Part shown: positions 35,286 to 45,294 of the stretch, in pieces
Position numbering within the stretch: position 1 is the stretch's first letter
Layout: each line of letters starts with the position of its first letter
NCBI GenBank assembly: GCA_944384255.1
Contig: CALWSS010000033.1
Span: 1 to 64,000, forward strand
Length of the DNA stretch: 64,000 nucleotides
Direction: 5' to 3'
Source of the DNA: an uncultured Clostridia bacterium
Lineage (GTDB): Bacteria > Bacillota > Clostridia > Lachnospirales > Anaerotignaceae
Made by a program: the position numbers and the translations under genes
Notes under the pieces: generated by a model
The model's database searches: none
Seen by the model: only the letters and a program-made list of their open reading frames with translations
Told to the model about the DNA's origin: nothing

Positions 35286-37133
35286 ATGAGAACAAAAAGA
35301 GAAGACATACGTAATGTAGCCATTATTGCCCATGTAGACCACGGCAAGACTACCCTTGTAGACGTACTTTTAAAACAAAGCGGTACATTCCGCTCAAACC
35401 AAGTTGTTCAGGATAGAGTTATGGACTCTGGCGATATAGAAAGAGAAAGAGGCATAACTATACTTTCAAAAAACACATCTGTGCATTATAACGGATGTAA
35501 AATTAATATTGTAGATACACCGGGCCATGCTGATTTCGGAGGAGAAGTAGAGCGTGTGCTTAAAATGGTTAACGGTGTTGTTTTGGTTGTTGATGCATTT
35601 GAAGGCCCAATGCCTCAGACAAGATTTGTATTAAGAAAAGCTCTTGAGCTTGACCTGCCTGTTGTTGTTTGTGTAAATAAAATGGACAGGCCTGAAGCAA
35701 GATGCAAGGAAGTTGTTGACGAGGTTCTTGAACTGTTTATGGAGCTTGACGCCAGTGATGAACAGCTTGATTCACCTTTTGTTTTTGCTTCTGCAAGAAA
35801 CGGTGTTGCAACACTTGACCCGGATGTACCGGGAACAGACATGAAGTGTCTTTTTGAAACAATTATTAATCATATTCCTGCACCGGAAGGTGATGCAGAG
35901 GCTCCGCTTCAGTCTTTAATTACTACTATTGACTACAGTGAATATGTAGGCAGAATAGGTATAGGAAAAATTGAAAACGGTACAATCCATGTAAATGATG
36001 AATGTACTATTGTTAATATTCATAACCCAGAAAAGAATCAGAAAGTTAAAATCAGCAAACTTTATGTATACGAAGGCCTCGAAAGAGTAGAAGTTAAAGA
36101 AGCTTCTTTTGGTTCCATTGTAGCAATTTCAGGTATTTCAGATATACACATTGGAGATACAATATGTGCTGTAGACTATCCGGATCCATTGCCTTTTGTT
36201 AAAATTTCCGAGCCTACAATTTCAATGACTTTTTCTGTTAACGACAGCCCGTTTGCCGGAACAGAAGGCAAATTTGTAACAAGCAGACATTTAAGAGACA
36301 GACTTTACAAAGAGCTTAACACAGATGTAAGCTTAAGAGTAGAAGATACTGAAACTACAGAAGCTTTTAAAGTTTCTGGCCGTGGAGAGCTTCATCTTTC
36401 AATACTTATAGAAACAATGCGTCGTGAAGGCTTTGAGTTCCAAGTAGCTAAGCCTCAGGTGCTTTTTAAAGAGATTAACGGTGAAAAATGTGAGCCTATG
36501 GAGAAGGTTTACATCGACGTACCGGAGGAATTTGTTGGTTCCGTCATTGAAAAGCTTGGCTCACGTAAAGGCGAAATGACAGACATGTATCCTTCAAAAG
36601 GCGGATATACAAGACTTGTATTCTCTATACCTGCAAGAGGTCTTATTGGATATAAAAACGAATTCCTTACAGACACAAAAGGAAACGGTATTTTAAACTC
36701 TGTATTTTCTGATTATGAGCCATATAAAGGCGAAATAGCAAAACGTTCACAAGGTTCTCTTATTGCTTTTGAAAGCGGTGATGCTGTTGCTTACGGTCTT
36801 TTCAATGCTCAGGACAGAGGAAGCTTGTTTATTGGTGCCGGAGTTAAGGTTTATGCCGGTATGATAGTAGGCAAGAACTCAAGAGCTGATGATATGGAAG
36901 TAAACGTATGCAAAAAGAAACAGCTTACAAACATGCGTACTTCAGCTTCCGATGAGGCTTTAAAGCTTGTTCCGCCTATTGAAATGAGCCTTGAGCAGTG
37001 TCTTGAATTTATAGCTGATGATGAGCTTGTAGAAGTTACTCCTAAGAGCCTTAGAATGAGGAAAAAGATACTTGATTCCCAGCAGAGAAAAAAAGCAAGA
37101 AATCGTGCTCAGCAGGCTGAAAACAACGATTGA
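35286..37133 (+). CDS. typA: Translational GTPase TypA/BipA
   Basis: A 615-residue ribosome-associated GTPase of the EF-G class that aids 50S assembly and stress or cold growth. G1 [10 protein letters not shown]2 [11 protein letters not shown]3 [10 protein letters not shown] and G4 NKMDRPEA are intact, followed by the beta-barrel, EF-G III/V-like domains and the BipA-specific C-terminus ([17 protein letters not shown]). ATG at 35286 gives the family N-terminus ([16 protein letters not shown]); in-frame upstream starts at 35238 and 35268 lie at the predicted transcript start. GGGAGTA is the ribosome site. Confidence 0.96.
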   Translation: MRTKREDIRNVAIIAHVDHGKTTLVDVLLKQSGTFRSNQVVQDRVMDSGDIERERGITILSKNTSVHYNGCKINIVDTPGHADFGGEVERVLKMVNGVVLVVDAFEGPMPQTRFVLRKALELDLPVVVCVNKMDRPEARCKEVVDEVLELFMELDASDEQLDSPFVFASARNGVATLDPDVPGTDMKCLFETIINHIPAPEGDAEAPLQSLITTIDYSEYVGRIGIGKIENGTIHVNDECTIVNIHNPEKNQKVKISKLYVYEGLERVEVKEASFGSIVAISGISDIHIGDTICAVDYPDPLPFVKISEPTISMTFSVNDSPFAGTEGKFVTSRHLRDRLYKELNTDVSLRVEDTETTEAFKVSGRGELHLSILIETMRREGFEFQVAKPQVLFKEINGEKCEPMEKVYIDVPEEFVGSVIEKLGSRKGEMTDMYPSKGGYTRLVFSIPARGLIGYKNEFLTDTKGNGILNSVFSDYEPYKGEIAKRSQGSLIAFESGDAVAYGLFNAQDRGSLFIGAGVKVYAGMIVGKNSRADDMEVNVCKKKQLTNMRTSASDEALKLVPPIEMSLEQCLEFIADDELVEVTPKSLRMRKKILDSQQRKKARNRAQQAENND

Positions 37134-37179
37134 TATTTTGAATAATTAAAGTTTATGTTAGTACGGATGTAGGTGTGCC

Positions 37180-38790
37180 ATGGAAAAGAAAAAAGGCGGC
37201 TCTTTTATAAAACAGGCGGCTATACTTGCGGCAGCCAGTATGATAGTGAGGTTTATAGGCTTTCTTTACAGAGTGCCTATGACTGCCATTATAGGTGACA
37301 GTGGAAATGCTATATATTCAGCCGGATACCAAGTGTATAATTTTCTGCTTATACTTTCTTCAGCAGGACTTCCGGCAGCCATAGGTAAAATGGTTTCCGA
37401 AAGACTGGCTTTAAAGCAGTACAGAAATGCACATAGGGTTTTTAAAGTTTCTCTTGCTTTTTCGTCGGCTATGGGTCTGTTTTTTATGGTGCTTTTAATG
37501 CTGTTTGCCGAGCCTATAGCTGTTAATATTTGTAAAATACCCGGTGCCTACTATACACTTTTAACACTGGCTCCAACTATATTTATAGTTGGCATAATGT
37601 CTGTTTTAAGGGGCTATTTTCAAGGCATGAATAATATGGTCCCAACGGCATTTTCACAGATAGTAGAGCAGATTTTTAATGCTGTATTCAGTGTTTTACT
37701 GGCTTATATATTTATTAAACAGTCAGTTGCTTTAAGTGCCGCAGGCGGTACAGCAGGAACAGGAATAGGCGCTTTTGCCGGTTTAATTGTTATGCTTTTT
37801 GTATATTGGCTTAATTCAAAGAGTATAAATAAACGCAACAGAAGGCCTGTAGTAGGCTATGAAATTGAATCTACATCGACAATATTGAAAATACTGCTTT
37901 CAACGGCAGTACCTATTATAATCGGAACAGCTATATACAGCATAACTAATCTTGTGGATATGTCCATGGTTATGTCTCGTCTTTTGGAATCGGGAGCATT
38001 TACAAATGAAGAAGCTGAGGTTTTATACGGCCAGCTTCAAGGAAAATATGTTGTCCTTACAACTTTGCCTGTTGCTATTTCAACATCTATAGCAACTGCG
38101 GCTGTACCTAATATAGCAGCATCTATGGCTCTTAAAGACAAGGTATCAGTTGAACGTAAAATAAATACAGCGATTAAAATTTCTATGATAATATCAGTGC
38201 CGGCTGCTATAGGAATGGCTGTTTTGGCAGACCAGATACTGCTTATGCTTTTCCCAACTGTACCGGAAGGCGGAAGTCTTTTAAGAATAGGCTCAATTTC
38301 AATTATTTTCTTGGCCTTATCTCAGATAGTAACAGGTACTTTGCAGGGTATAGGCAAGGTCCGTATACCGGCAATAAATGCTTTTTGGGGAGCTGTAACT
38401 AAAATATTCTTTAACTATATACTTATTGTTATACCGGCTATAAATGTTAAAGGTGCAGTTATTTCAACAATAGCTTGTTATGCTGTTGCATCATCACTTA
38501 ACCTTTTGGCACTTAAAAGGATAACACGTATGCGTCTTAAACTTACAGACCTTTTGTTTAAACCTATTTTTGCTTCTTTAATAATGGGTGCTGTTTGTTA
38601 TGGAGCATATAAGGGTTTGTTTATGGTGCTTCCTAATAATACAATAATTACTTTGGTATCAATTTTAATAAGCGTTATAGTATATTTCTTTGTAATGCTG
38701 TTTATTAAAGGCATACTGAAAGAAGATATTTATATGCTGCCGGGAGGAAGAAAACTGGCATCTATTTGTGAAAAGCTTTCACTTTTATAA
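37180..38790 (+). CDS. MurJ/SpoVB-type polysaccharide flippase
   Basis: A 536-residue MATE/MOP-superfamily exporter with about 14 membrane segments. It starts SFIKQAAILAAASMIVRFIGFLYR, close to the SpoVB/YtgP subgroup, and contains GLPAAIGKMVSERLA and the long central loop of that group. Such proteins flip lipid-linked wall precursors (lipid II or related) across the membrane; SpoVB acts in spore cortex synthesis. No promoter is seen in the 46-bp gap after typA, so it is probably read through from it. The ribosome site AGGTG is weak. Confidence 0.88.
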   Translation: MEKKKGGSFIKQAAILAAASMIVRFIGFLYRVPMTAIIGDSGNAIYSAGYQVYNFLLILSSAGLPAAIGKMVSERLALKQYRNAHRVFKVSLAFSSAMGLFFMVLLMLFAEPIAVNICKIPGAYYTLLTLAPTIFIVGIMSVLRGYFQGMNNMVPTAFSQIVEQIFNAVFSVLLAYIFIKQSVALSAAGGTAGTGIGAFAGLIVMLFVYWLNSKSINKRNRRPVVGYEIESTSTILKILLSTAVPIIIGTAIYSITNLVDMSMVMSRLLESGAFTNEEAEVLYGQLQGKYVVLTTLPVAISTSIATAAVPNIAASMALKDKVSVERKINTAIKISMIISVPAAIGMAVLADQILLMLFPTVPEGGSLLRIGSISIIFLALSQIVTGTLQGIGKVRIPAINAFWGAVTKIFFNYILIVIPAINVKGAVISTIACYAVASSLNLLALKRITRMRLKLTDLLFKPIFASLIMGAVCYGAYKGLFMVLPNNTIITLVSILISVIVYFFVMLFIKGILKEDIYMLPGGRKLASICEKLSLL

Positions 38791-38800
38791 TTAAAAATAA

Positions 38801-38843
38801 AAACACTTCTGTAACTAAAGAGATGCAGAAGTGTTTCTTTATT
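38801..38843 (+). terminator. Intrinsic terminator after the flippase gene
   Basis: Perfect 11-bp stem AAACACTTCTG/CAGAAGTGTTT with a 14-base loop and T-rich tail. Confidence 0.85.
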
Positions 38844-38867
38844 TATATAAAGCTTATGGCATAATAT

Positions 38868-38897
38868 GAATAATTGCATTATTCTTTGTCCATAATA
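38868..38897 (+). promoter_or_regulatory. Candidate sigma-G promoter of the BofC-like gene
   Basis: GAATA at 38868-38872, 18 bases, then CATAATA at 38891-38897, fitting the sigma-G pattern (GHATR, N17-18, CATNNTA) as I recall it. The start would fall only about 14 bases before the ATG, at the edge of the ribosome site, so this needs testing. Confidence 0.4.
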
Positions 38898-38917
38898 TCC
38901 CTGAAAGGGGATATATT

Positions 38918-39499
38918 ATGAACCGAAATAAATTAATAATTATCAGTGTAACGGCTGTTTTATGTGTTGTGTGTGGTATTGCAGGATATTATGCTGCTTT
39001 AAGCCGTGTTAGGGATAATTATTCTTCATTATCTGATAATAATACAGCAAAAGAAGATAATATTAATAATGAAGATGCCGCTGTTTTGGCATCTGATAAT
39101 AAAATTAATCCATCTACAAAAATGGTGTATCAATATTATTATGCAGATGAGGGCTCAACTAAAGTTACGGAAGATGAGCCGCCATATTTTATGCTTGGTT
39201 TAACTCTGGATGACATGGTTAAATATTACACAAATTGGGATATAATATCTTTTTCACCCCAGGAAGTTGTAATGCGTAAAACTGTATATGGCAAGGATTC
39301 ACAAAAATATATAGTTTGTGAAAAAGACGGGTATATCACAGTTTACTATGAGGAAAACGGTGTAAAGGGTGCAATTAAGGAGATTACAACTATCGATACA
39401 AATGGTTTAAGCGATATTGAAAAAGAACGTTTAAAAAAAGGTTTCTCAGTAGTTGGAGACTATAGCCTCAATAGGGTTTTAGAAAATTACAGCAGCTAA
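38918..39499 (+). CDS. BofC C-terminal-domain-like sporulation protein
   Basis: A 193-residue protein with one N-terminal membrane segment or uncleaved signal (residues 5-28), an Asn/Asp-rich linker, and a C-terminal domain with DEPPYFMLGLTLDDMVKYY, YIVCEKDGYITVYYEE and a terminal SLNRVLENYSS, the pattern of clostridial proteins annotated as BofC C-terminal-domain containing. In B. subtilis, BofC is a forespore protein that controls sigma-K activation through SpoIVB. Whether the clostridial form does the same is not known. AAAGGGG precedes the ATG. Confidence 0.75.
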   Translation: MNRNKLIIISVTAVLCVVCGIAGYYAALSRVRDNYSSLSDNNTAKEDNINNEDAAVLASDNKINPSTKMVYQYYYADEGSTKVTEDEPPYFMLGLTLDDMVKYYTNWDIISFSPQEVVMRKTVYGKDSQKYIVCEKDGYITVYYEENGVKGAIKEITTIDTNGLSDIEKERLKKGFSVVGDYSLNRVLENYSS

Positions 39500-39518
39500 A
39501 AATATTTTTAAATAGTTA

Positions 39519-39547
39519 TAGACAAAAAATTAACATTGTGGTATTAT
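39519..39547 (+). promoter_or_regulatory. Sigma-A promoter of the small RNA
   Basis: TAGACA at 39519-39524, 17 bases, then TGGTATTAT (TATTAT at 39542-39547, extended -10). Expected start is near 39554. Confidence 0.72.
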
Positions 39548-39553
39548 AATATA

Positions 39554-39652
39554 CGTGGAGATTCCCAAATATTAAGCAGTTACACTGCAATCCCACTTTG
39601 AAATACCTTCTCTTTGTGAAAAAGGCAGTCCTATATGGACTGTCTTTTTCAC
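39554..39652 (+). ncRNA. Probable free-standing small RNA (~95 nt), unknown family
   Basis: A discrete transcription unit without an ORF. It has its own promoter (39519-39547) and ends in a terminator with a 16-bp stem (39616-39631 with 39637-39652). The body folds: GTGG-(A)-GATT at 39557-39565 can pair with AATCCCAC at 39589-39596, enclosing a GCAGT/ACTGC hairpin at 39576-39588. An unpaired stretch (about 39597-39615) contains CCTTCTC, complementary to an AGGAG-type ribosome site core. The next gene has its own TTGACA promoter further down, so this is not simply its leader. It does not look like tRNA, SRP RNA, 6S RNA or a riboswitch known to me. Confidence 0.6.
39616..39652. terminator. Terminator of the small RNA
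   Basis: A 16-bp stem (one G-T pair) with a 5-base loop. It has A5 on the left and T5 on the right within the stem, so it can work in both directions. Confidence 0.88.
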
Positions 39653-39701
39653 ATATAAAATATCTGTATAAGCTTTAGCGGATTTAAGCCTGTTTGTTTT
39701 G

Positions 39702-39730
39702 TTGACAAAATATTTTTTTTAAAATAATAT
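39702..39730 (+). promoter_or_regulatory. Sigma-A promoter of the GH13 gene
   Basis: TTGACA at 39702-39707 and TAATAT at 39725-39730, spacing 17. Confidence 0.78.
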
Positions 39731-39752
39731 ACTCTATGCGGGAGTGGTGAAT

Positions 39753-41798
39753 TTGGAAAACTATATATCAGAATTAAATAGGCTGGCTGTGTTCAGCGAC
39801 GAAACAGAATTTTACAGGTTTCCTTCTAACCCTAAAAAAGGTGACAGAGTAACTGTTAAAATAAGAACAGCGGAAAATGATATTGATTCCGTTTGCATTG
39901 TAGCCGGAAGTAATATATTTAAAATGGAAAAGTTTGAAAGCATAAAGGGCTTTGACTTTTATTTTTGTGACTTAGAATACTATGAGGATATTTTAAAATA
40001 TTATTTCGAGATAAAAAGAGGGGAAAAAACGTATTATTATTCTAAAGTCGGTGTTAGTGAAGAGATACTGCATTATGCCGATTTTATGATTATATATGGA
40101 TTTGATATACCTAAATGGATAAACGGTGCTGTTATGTATCAAATATATGTAGACAGATTTTGTGACGGCGACAAAAATAATAATGTCATTACAAATGAGT
40201 ATATGTATTTAGGTAAGCCTGTTGTATTTAAAAAAGATTGGAACGAATTTCCGTCTTCCGATGATGTAAGAAATTTTTACGGTGGAGATTTGCAAGGTGT
40301 AATTGACAAACTTCCTTATCTTAGCCGGCTGGGGATTGAAGCGGTTTATTTTAATCCGCTTTTTGTTTCCCCAAGCAATCATAAGTATGATACACAGGAT
40401 TACAGCCATATTGACCCACACATAGGAAAGATTGTTCAGGATAAAGGCAGAATACTTGAAAAAGGCGAACATTCAAACGAAAATGCAGAAAGATATATAG
40501 TAAGAACGACAAACAGGGTTAATCTTGAAGAGTCCGATAAACTTTTTGCTCTTCTTGTAAAGAAAGCCCATGAGTATGGCATAAAAATTATATTAGACGG
40601 TGTTTTTAACCACTGCGGAGCCTTTAATAAATGGCTGGACAGAGAGCATATTTACACAAAAAGCGGAACGGAGTCAATGGGAGCTTTTCACAGTAAAGAA
40701 AGCAAATATAAGAATTATTTTATATGGCATGATGAAAACGCTTGGCCGGAAAACGAAAGTTATGAGTGTTGGTGGGGCCTTAATAATCATCCTAAGCTGA
40801 ATTATGAGGACTCCCATGAATTAATGAAAAATATTATGGATACAGCGGCTAAATGGCTTAAAAAGCCGTATTATGCAGACGGCTGGAGAATTGATGTAGG
40901 TGCAGATTTAGGAAAAACAGAGGGCTTTAATCACTATTTCTGGAGAAAATTCAGGAAAAGGGTTAAAGACACAAACCCTGAAGCTGTTATATTGGCTGAG
41001 CATTACGGTGATGCCTCTTCATGGCTTACTGGCAATCAATGGGACACCGTTATGAATTATGATGCATTTATGGAGCCGGTTTCATACTTTTTTACAGGTA
41101 TGGAAAAGCACAGCGACTATTTCAACCGTGATTTATACAATAATGGTGTGGCTTTTGCAAATGCCATGGTTCAGGCAATGGCAAGGCTTCCGCATCAGTC
41201 ACTTGTAAGTGCCATGAATCAGCTTTCTAACCATGACCACTCAAGGTTTTTAACAAGAACTAATATGTCTGAAGGCCGTATTGCCACAAACGGCAGTGTA
41301 AGTGCATCGGAAGGCATTAATAAAAATATATTCCGTGAAGCCGTTCTTTTTCAAATGACTTGGCCAGGAGCACCAACTGTTTACTACGGCGATGAGGCAG
41401 GACTTACAGGCTGGACTGACCCGGATAACCGCAGGACATATCCTTGGGGCAGGGAAGATAAAGACCTTATTGAATTTCATAGGGCTATTATTAAGCTTAG
41501 AAAAGAAAACAGCGTGCTTAAAAACGGTTCTGTTATGTTTTTAAATGAAGGCACAGGCCTAATTTCTTATGGCAGATTTGATGATAACGATATTATGATA
41601 GCCGCTTTTAACAACAATGAATATGATATGATGGTTTCTATACCTGTTTGGAGATGTGGTGCAGAAAACGGCAAAAAGTTTAAGGTTATATTTAACAGCA
41701 ACGGTGATGAAAGCGAAAACATGTATTTAACAGATAACGGCAGAACGGAGATTTTTATTAAAAGCCGTAACGGAGTGTTATTAAAATATGGAGATTAA
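39753..41798 (+). CDS. GH13 alpha-amylase-family enzyme (neopullulanase/maltogenic type)
   Basis: A 681-residue cytoplasmic glycoside hydrolase. The first ~120 residues are a beta-sandwich of the CBM34 kind; the barrel contains the four GH13 regions: DGVFNHCG (I, ~residue 282), GWRIDVGAD (II, nucleophile Asp ~378), ILAEHYGD (III, acid/base Glu ~416) and LSNHDHSR (IV, Asp ~495). A C-terminal beta domain follows. No signal peptide is present. Neopullulanases and cyclomaltodextrinases share this layout, so the expected substrates are alpha-glucan oligosaccharides. The start is taken as TTG at 39753, eight bases after GGGAG; GTG codons at 39744/39747 lie on the ribosome site itself. Confidence 0.9.
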   Translation: MENYISELNRLAVFSDETEFYRFPSNPKKGDRVTVKIRTAENDIDSVCIVAGSNIFKMEKFESIKGFDFYFCDLEYYEDILKYYFEIKRGEKTYYYSKVGVSEEILHYADFMIIYGFDIPKWINGAVMYQIYVDRFCDGDKNNNVITNEYMYLGKPVVFKKDWNEFPSSDDVRNFYGGDLQGVIDKLPYLSRLGIEAVYFNPLFVSPSNHKYDTQDYSHIDPHIGKIVQDKGRILEKGEHSNENAERYIVRTTNRVNLEESDKLFALLVKKAHEYGIKIILDGVFNHCGAFNKWLDREHIYTKSGTESMGAFHSKESKYKNYFIWHDENAWPENESYECWWGLNNHPKLNYEDSHELMKNIMDTAAKWLKKPYYADGWRIDVGADLGKTEGFNHYFWRKFRKRVKDTNPEAVILAEHYGDASSWLTGNQWDTVMNYDAFMEPVSYFFTGMEKHSDYFNRDLYNNGVAFANAMVQAMARLPHQSLVSAMNQLSNHDHSRFLTRTNMSEGRIATNGSVSASEGINKNIFREAVLFQMTWPGAPTVYYGDEAGLTGWTDPDNRRTYPWGREDKDLIEFHRAIIKLRKENSVLKNGSVMFLNEGTGLISYGRFDDNDIMIAAFNNNEYDMMVSIPVWRCGAENGKKFKVIFNSNGDESENMYLTDNGRTEIFIKSRNGVLLKYGD

Positions 41799-42447
41799 AA
41801 TATTATACGAAAACAAATATTTTATTGCTGTTGAAAAACAAAGCGGCATCCCGTCACAGCCTGATAAAACAGGTGATGAGGATTTAAAGACAGCTGTAGA
41901 AAAACACTGCAAAAAAGAATGTTTCATTATTAACCGTATTGATAGACCGGTAGGCGGATTAGTGCTTTTTGCTAAAGACAGCAAAACGGCTTCTATTCTT
42001 TCAGAGGGCATTACATCCGGCCAAACTGAAAAGTATTATTATGCGGTTGTTTGTGGAAATATTGCAGAAAGCGGATATTTTGAGGATTACATGATTAAAG
42101 ACGGAAGAAACAATATTTCTTCCATAGCCGATAAAAATAAAAAAGGAGCAAAAAAAGCTGTTCTTGAGTATAATAAAATTAAAACAATAAACGATAACGA
42201 TTTTGAATACTTGTCTTTAGTTGAAATAAAGCTTTTAACCGGAAGACATCATCAAATCAGAGTTCAATTTTCAAGCCGTGGTTACGGTCTTTATGGTGAT
42301 ACTAAATACAACAAGTATTTTTATAAAAAACATGGTTATTATTCAACTGCATTGTGGTCGGGCAGACTCAAATTTCAATTTAATGGTGAGAATTTTGATA
42401 TTAAAAGTACTCCAAAGGGAGAAATTTTTGAAAAATTCGGTTTTTAA
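41788..42447 (+). CDS. RluA-family pseudouridine synthase
   Basis: A 219-residue protein of the RluA family. It has the catalytic Asp in RIDRPVGGLVLFAK (family RLDxxTSG) and HHQIRVQFSSRG near the C-terminus. There is no S4 RNA-binding domain, so it is the short form. It isomerises uridine in rRNA or tRNA; the target site is unknown. It begins 11 bp inside the GH13 gene, so the two are co-transcribed, with no obvious functional link. Confidence 0.9.
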   Translation: MEIKILYENKYFIAVEKQSGIPSQPDKTGDEDLKTAVEKHCKKECFIINRIDRPVGGLVLFAKDSKTASILSEGITSGQTEKYYYAVVCGNIAESGYFEDYMIKDGRNNISSIADKNKKGAKKAVLEYNKIKTINDNDFEYLSLVEIKLLTGRHHQIRVQFSSRGYGLYGDTKYNKYFYKKHGYYSTALWSGRLKFQFNGENFDIKSTPKGEIFEKFGF

Positions 42448-42512
42448 GCAGATAAAAGTAATTAATTAGTATTTTTTCACAAAATTTTTTTAATTAATGA
42501 TAAAAATAAATA

Positions 42513-42540
42513 GTGACAAAAAAATATTTTGTGCTATAAT
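42513..42540 (+). promoter_or_regulatory. Sigma-A promoter of clpC
   Basis: GTGACA at 42513-42518, 16 bases, then TGCTATAAT (TATAAT at 42535-42540, extended -10). No CtsR heptad repeat (GGTCAAA-type) is seen around it. Confidence 0.75.
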
Positions 42541-42546
42541 CAGAAT

Positions 42547-42741
42547 ATTAAAAGGCTCAATATGAGTCTTTTAATTTAGATAGATTTTAGCAATCAAAAG
42601 TCTGAGTGGCTGACAAAACCTTTGTTTTAATTATTAATTCTTAAAAAGGATAATTTTAATCTGAATTGCAAAATAATAATTGATATACCATTTCTTTGGT
42701 CTGTAAGGTTTTTTGTTCAGCTTAATTAAAGGAGGAATACC
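42547..42741 (+). promoter_or_regulatory. Long (~195 nt) 5' leader of clpC with a strong 5' hairpin
   Basis: The predicted transcript begins at about 42547 directly in a 12-bp stem (42547-42558 with 42564-42575, one G-T pair, 5-base loop) and continues for ~165 nt without an ORF before AAAGGAGG. The hairpin is followed by TTAGATAGATTTT, not a clean T-run, so it may be an mRNA-stabilising or regulatory structure rather than a terminator. Confidence 0.5.
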
Positions 42742-45189
42742 ATGAATATAGGATTTACGCGCAAAGCTCAGGAAGTTATAGACATGGCACAGCAGGCAGC
42801 CTCTGAGCTTGGTCATGATTATATAGGTACAGAACATATTTTAATTGGATTAGCTGAGGTAGAAGATTCTGTTTCTGCCAAAGCAATTGAAAGCCAAGGA
42901 ATAACAAAAAAAGATATAGCCGAAAAAATAGCCTCTACAATAGGCATAAATACAGGCAAAGGTGTGCCTCAGGGATATACACCAAGGGTAAAAAGAGTAA
43001 TCGACAGAAGTGTTCAGATTGCTTTAAACATGGGCAGCGGTTATATAGGCACTGAGCATATTTTAATTGCACTTTTAGGCGAGAGCGACTGCATAGCCGT
43101 TAGAATACTTATTGTTTTGGGTGTTAATATACAGCGCCTTTATGAGGAGATAATGGAACTTTTAGGTGAAGGCGAAAAAGGGCAGAAAACACCGGCTGTA
43201 GGCATGGAACAGGCACAGGATTCGGCAGAAGAATCTACAACTCCTACCCTTGACAAATACAGCAGGGATTTTAATAAATTGGCTGAAGAAAACAAATTTG
43301 ATCCTGTTGTAGGCAGAGACAGAGAAATAGAAAGAGTTATACAGATTTTAAGCAGGCGTTCCAAGAACAACCCTTGCCTTGTTGGTGACCCGGGTGTTGG
43401 AAAAACAGCCATTGCCGAAGGTCTTGCTTCTAAAATAACTCAGGGTGATGTACCGGAAACTTTAAAAGACAAAAGAATAATATGCCTTGACCTTTCTTCA
43501 ATGGTAGCCGGCTCAAAATACAGAGGCGAATTTGAGGAAAGAATGAAAAATGTAATTGACGAAGTACGAAAAGACAGAAATGTAATACTTTTTGTAGATG
43601 AAATTCATACCATTATAGGTGCCGGAGCGGCAGAAGGCGCTATTGATGCATCAAATATACTTAAGCCTTCTCTTTCAAGAGGTGAAATACAGATTATAGG
43701 TGCAACAACAATGGAAGAATACAGAAAATACATTGAAAAAGATGCAGCCCTTGAGCGTCGTTTCCAGCCGGTAAAAGTAGAGGAGCCAAACGAGGAAGAA
43801 GCCATTAAAATGCTTCTTTGCTTAAGGGATAAGTATGAAGCTCATCACAATGTAAAAATTACAGATGAAGCTGTTACGGCAGCCGTTAAAATGAGTATAA
43901 GATATATAAACGACAGATTTCTGCCGGATAAAGCTATAGACCTTATAGACGAAGCTGCTTCTAAAATAAGGCTTAAATCATATACTACACCTTCCGAAAT
44001 TAAGGACTTGGAAGAAAAAATAAGTGCACTGGAAAAAGAAAAAGAAGAAGCCGTTAAAACTGAGGATTTTGAAAAGGCGGCAGCTGTTAAAAAAGAGCAG
44101 TGCTCTTTAAGAGAAAAACTTGATGAGTTTAAAAAGAAACTTAATATGGAAAGCGACCGTTCTAAAAAGGTCGTAACTCCGGATGATATAGCAGATGTTA
44201 TTGCAGGTTGGACAGGAATACCTGTAAAGAGTATTCAGCTTGAAGAAACTCAAAGACTCCTTAACCTTGAAAACATACTTCATGAAAGAGTTATTGGCCA
44301 GGATGAAGCTGTAAATGCAGTTGCAAAAGCTGTACGACGCGGCAGAGTAGGCCTTAAAGACCCGAAAAGGCCTATAGGCTCATTTTTATTCCTTGGCCCT
44401 ACAGGTGTTGGAAAAACAGAGCTTTCAAAGGCTTTGGCTCAGGCTCTTTTTGGTGATGAAAACGCCATGATTAGAATAGATATGTCTGAATATATGGAAA
44501 ACTACAGTGTATCTAAAATGATTGGCTCAGCTCCGGGATATGTAGGATATGAAGAAGGCGGACAGTTAAGCGAGAAAGTTCGCAGGAAACCATATTCTGT
44601 TGTGCTTTTTGATGAAATAGAAAAAGCATCGCCGGATGTATTTAATGTGCTTTTGCAGGTACTTGATGACGGACGAATTACAGATGCCCACGGAAGAAGT
44701 GTGGACTTTAAAAACACTGTTATTATAATGACTTCCAATGTAGGAGCAAGAAACATCGTAGAGCCTAAAAAGCTTGGCTTTATTCAAAATGAAGACAGCC
44801 AGAAACAGTACGAAGATATGAAAAAAGGCGTTATGGATGAGGTTAAAAAGATGTTCAGGCCGGAATTCCTTAACAGAATTGATGACATAATAGTATTCCA
44901 TACCCTTACTGAAGAAAACATTGAAAAGATAGTACGTCTTATGACAGATGACATATCTAAGAGAGCAAAAGAAAGCATGTCATTAAATCTTTCGTTTGAT
45001 GACTCAGCAGTTAAATATATTGCCCGTGAAGGTTTCGACCAAGCTTATGGTGCAAGGCCTTTAAGAAGGGCTCTTCAAAGCAAGGTTGAGGATAAGTTGG
45101 CAGAAGAATTTCTTGAAGGTGATTTTAAGGCAGGAAGCAATGTTATTGCCAAAGAACAAGACAACAAAATAGTTTTTGAAGAAGCATAA
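42742..45189 (+). CDS. clpC: ATP-dependent Clp protease ATP-binding subunit ClpC
   Basis: An 815-residue Hsp100 unfoldase. Two N-terminal Clp repeats (residues 1-145), two AAA modules with Walker A GDPGVGKT (~215) and GPTGVGKT (~552), Walker [11 protein letters not shown] and [10 protein letters not shown], and a UVR-type middle segment ([19 protein letters not shown]) identify ClpC. With ClpP it degrades misfolded or McsB-marked proteins. The usual ctsR-mcsA-mcsB genes are not upstream; the gene stands alone. AAAGGAGG gives strong initiation. Confidence 0.96.
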   Translation: MNIGFTRKAQEVIDMAQQAASELGHDYIGTEHILIGLAEVEDSVSAKAIESQGITKKDIAEKIASTIGINTGKGVPQGYTPRVKRVIDRSVQIALNMGSGYIGTEHILIALLGESDCIAVRILIVLGVNIQRLYEEIMELLGEGEKGQKTPAVGMEQAQDSAEESTTPTLDKYSRDFNKLAEENKFDPVVGRDREIERVIQILSRRSKNNPCLVGDPGVGKTAIAEGLASKITQGDVPETLKDKRIICLDLSSMVAGSKYRGEFEERMKNVIDEVRKDRNVILFVDEIHTIIGAGAAEGAIDASNILKPSLSRGEIQIIGATTMEEYRKYIEKDAALERRFQPVKVEEPNEEEAIKMLLCLRDKYEAHHNVKITDEAVTAAVKMSIRYINDRFLPDKAIDLIDEAASKIRLKSYTTPSEIKDLEEKISALEKEKEEAVKTEDFEKAAAVKKEQCSLREKLDEFKKKLNMESDRSKKVVTPDDIADVIAGWTGIPVKSIQLEETQRLLNLENILHERVIGQDEAVNAVAKAVRRGRVGLKDPKRPIGSFLFLGPTGVGKTELSKALAQALFGDENAMIRIDMSEYMENYSVSKMIGSAPGYVGYEEGGQLSEKVRRKPYSVVLFDEIEKASPDVFNVLLQVLDDGRITDAHGRSVDFKNTVIIMTSNVGARNIVEPKKLGFIQNEDSQKQYEDMKKGVMDEVKKMFRPEFLNRIDDIIVFHTLTEENIEKIVRLMTDDISKRAKESMSLNLSFDDSAVKYIAREGFDQAYGARPLRRALQSKVEDKLAEEFLEGDFKAGSNVIAKEQDNKIVFEEA

Positions 45190-45197
45190 TATTTCAG

Positions 45198-45232
45198 ACC
45201 GTCCGAATTAAATGTCCGGGCGGTTTATTTTT
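45198..45232 (+). terminator. Intrinsic terminator after clpC
   Basis: 8-bp stem ACCGTCCG/CGGGCGGT (one G-T pair), followed by a T-rich tail. Confidence 0.8.
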
Positions 45233-45239
45233 TATAATA

Positions 45240-45268
45240 TTGTAAAGCTCTGCTGGGTATGATAATAT
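45240..45268 (+). promoter_or_regulatory. Sigma-A promoter of the AEC transporter gene
   Basis: TTGTAA at 45240-45245, 17 bases, then TGATAATAT (TAATAT at 45263-45268, extended -10). Confidence 0.6.
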
Positions 45269-45294
45269 AGTCAAAAAAACATAAGGAGATAAAT

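Noticed and set aside
39554..39652. tRNA, SRP RNA, 6S RNA, T-box or riboswitch identity for the small RNA
   Set aside because: None of the signature sequences (GGTTCGA arm, SRP tetraloop region, T-box AGGGTGG, known riboswitch cores) is present, so it is left as an unknown RNA.
42541..42600. Terminator at the clpC leader hairpin
   Set aside because: The stem is strong, but it is followed by TTAGATAGATTTT rather than a continuous T-run, so it is described as a leader structure only.
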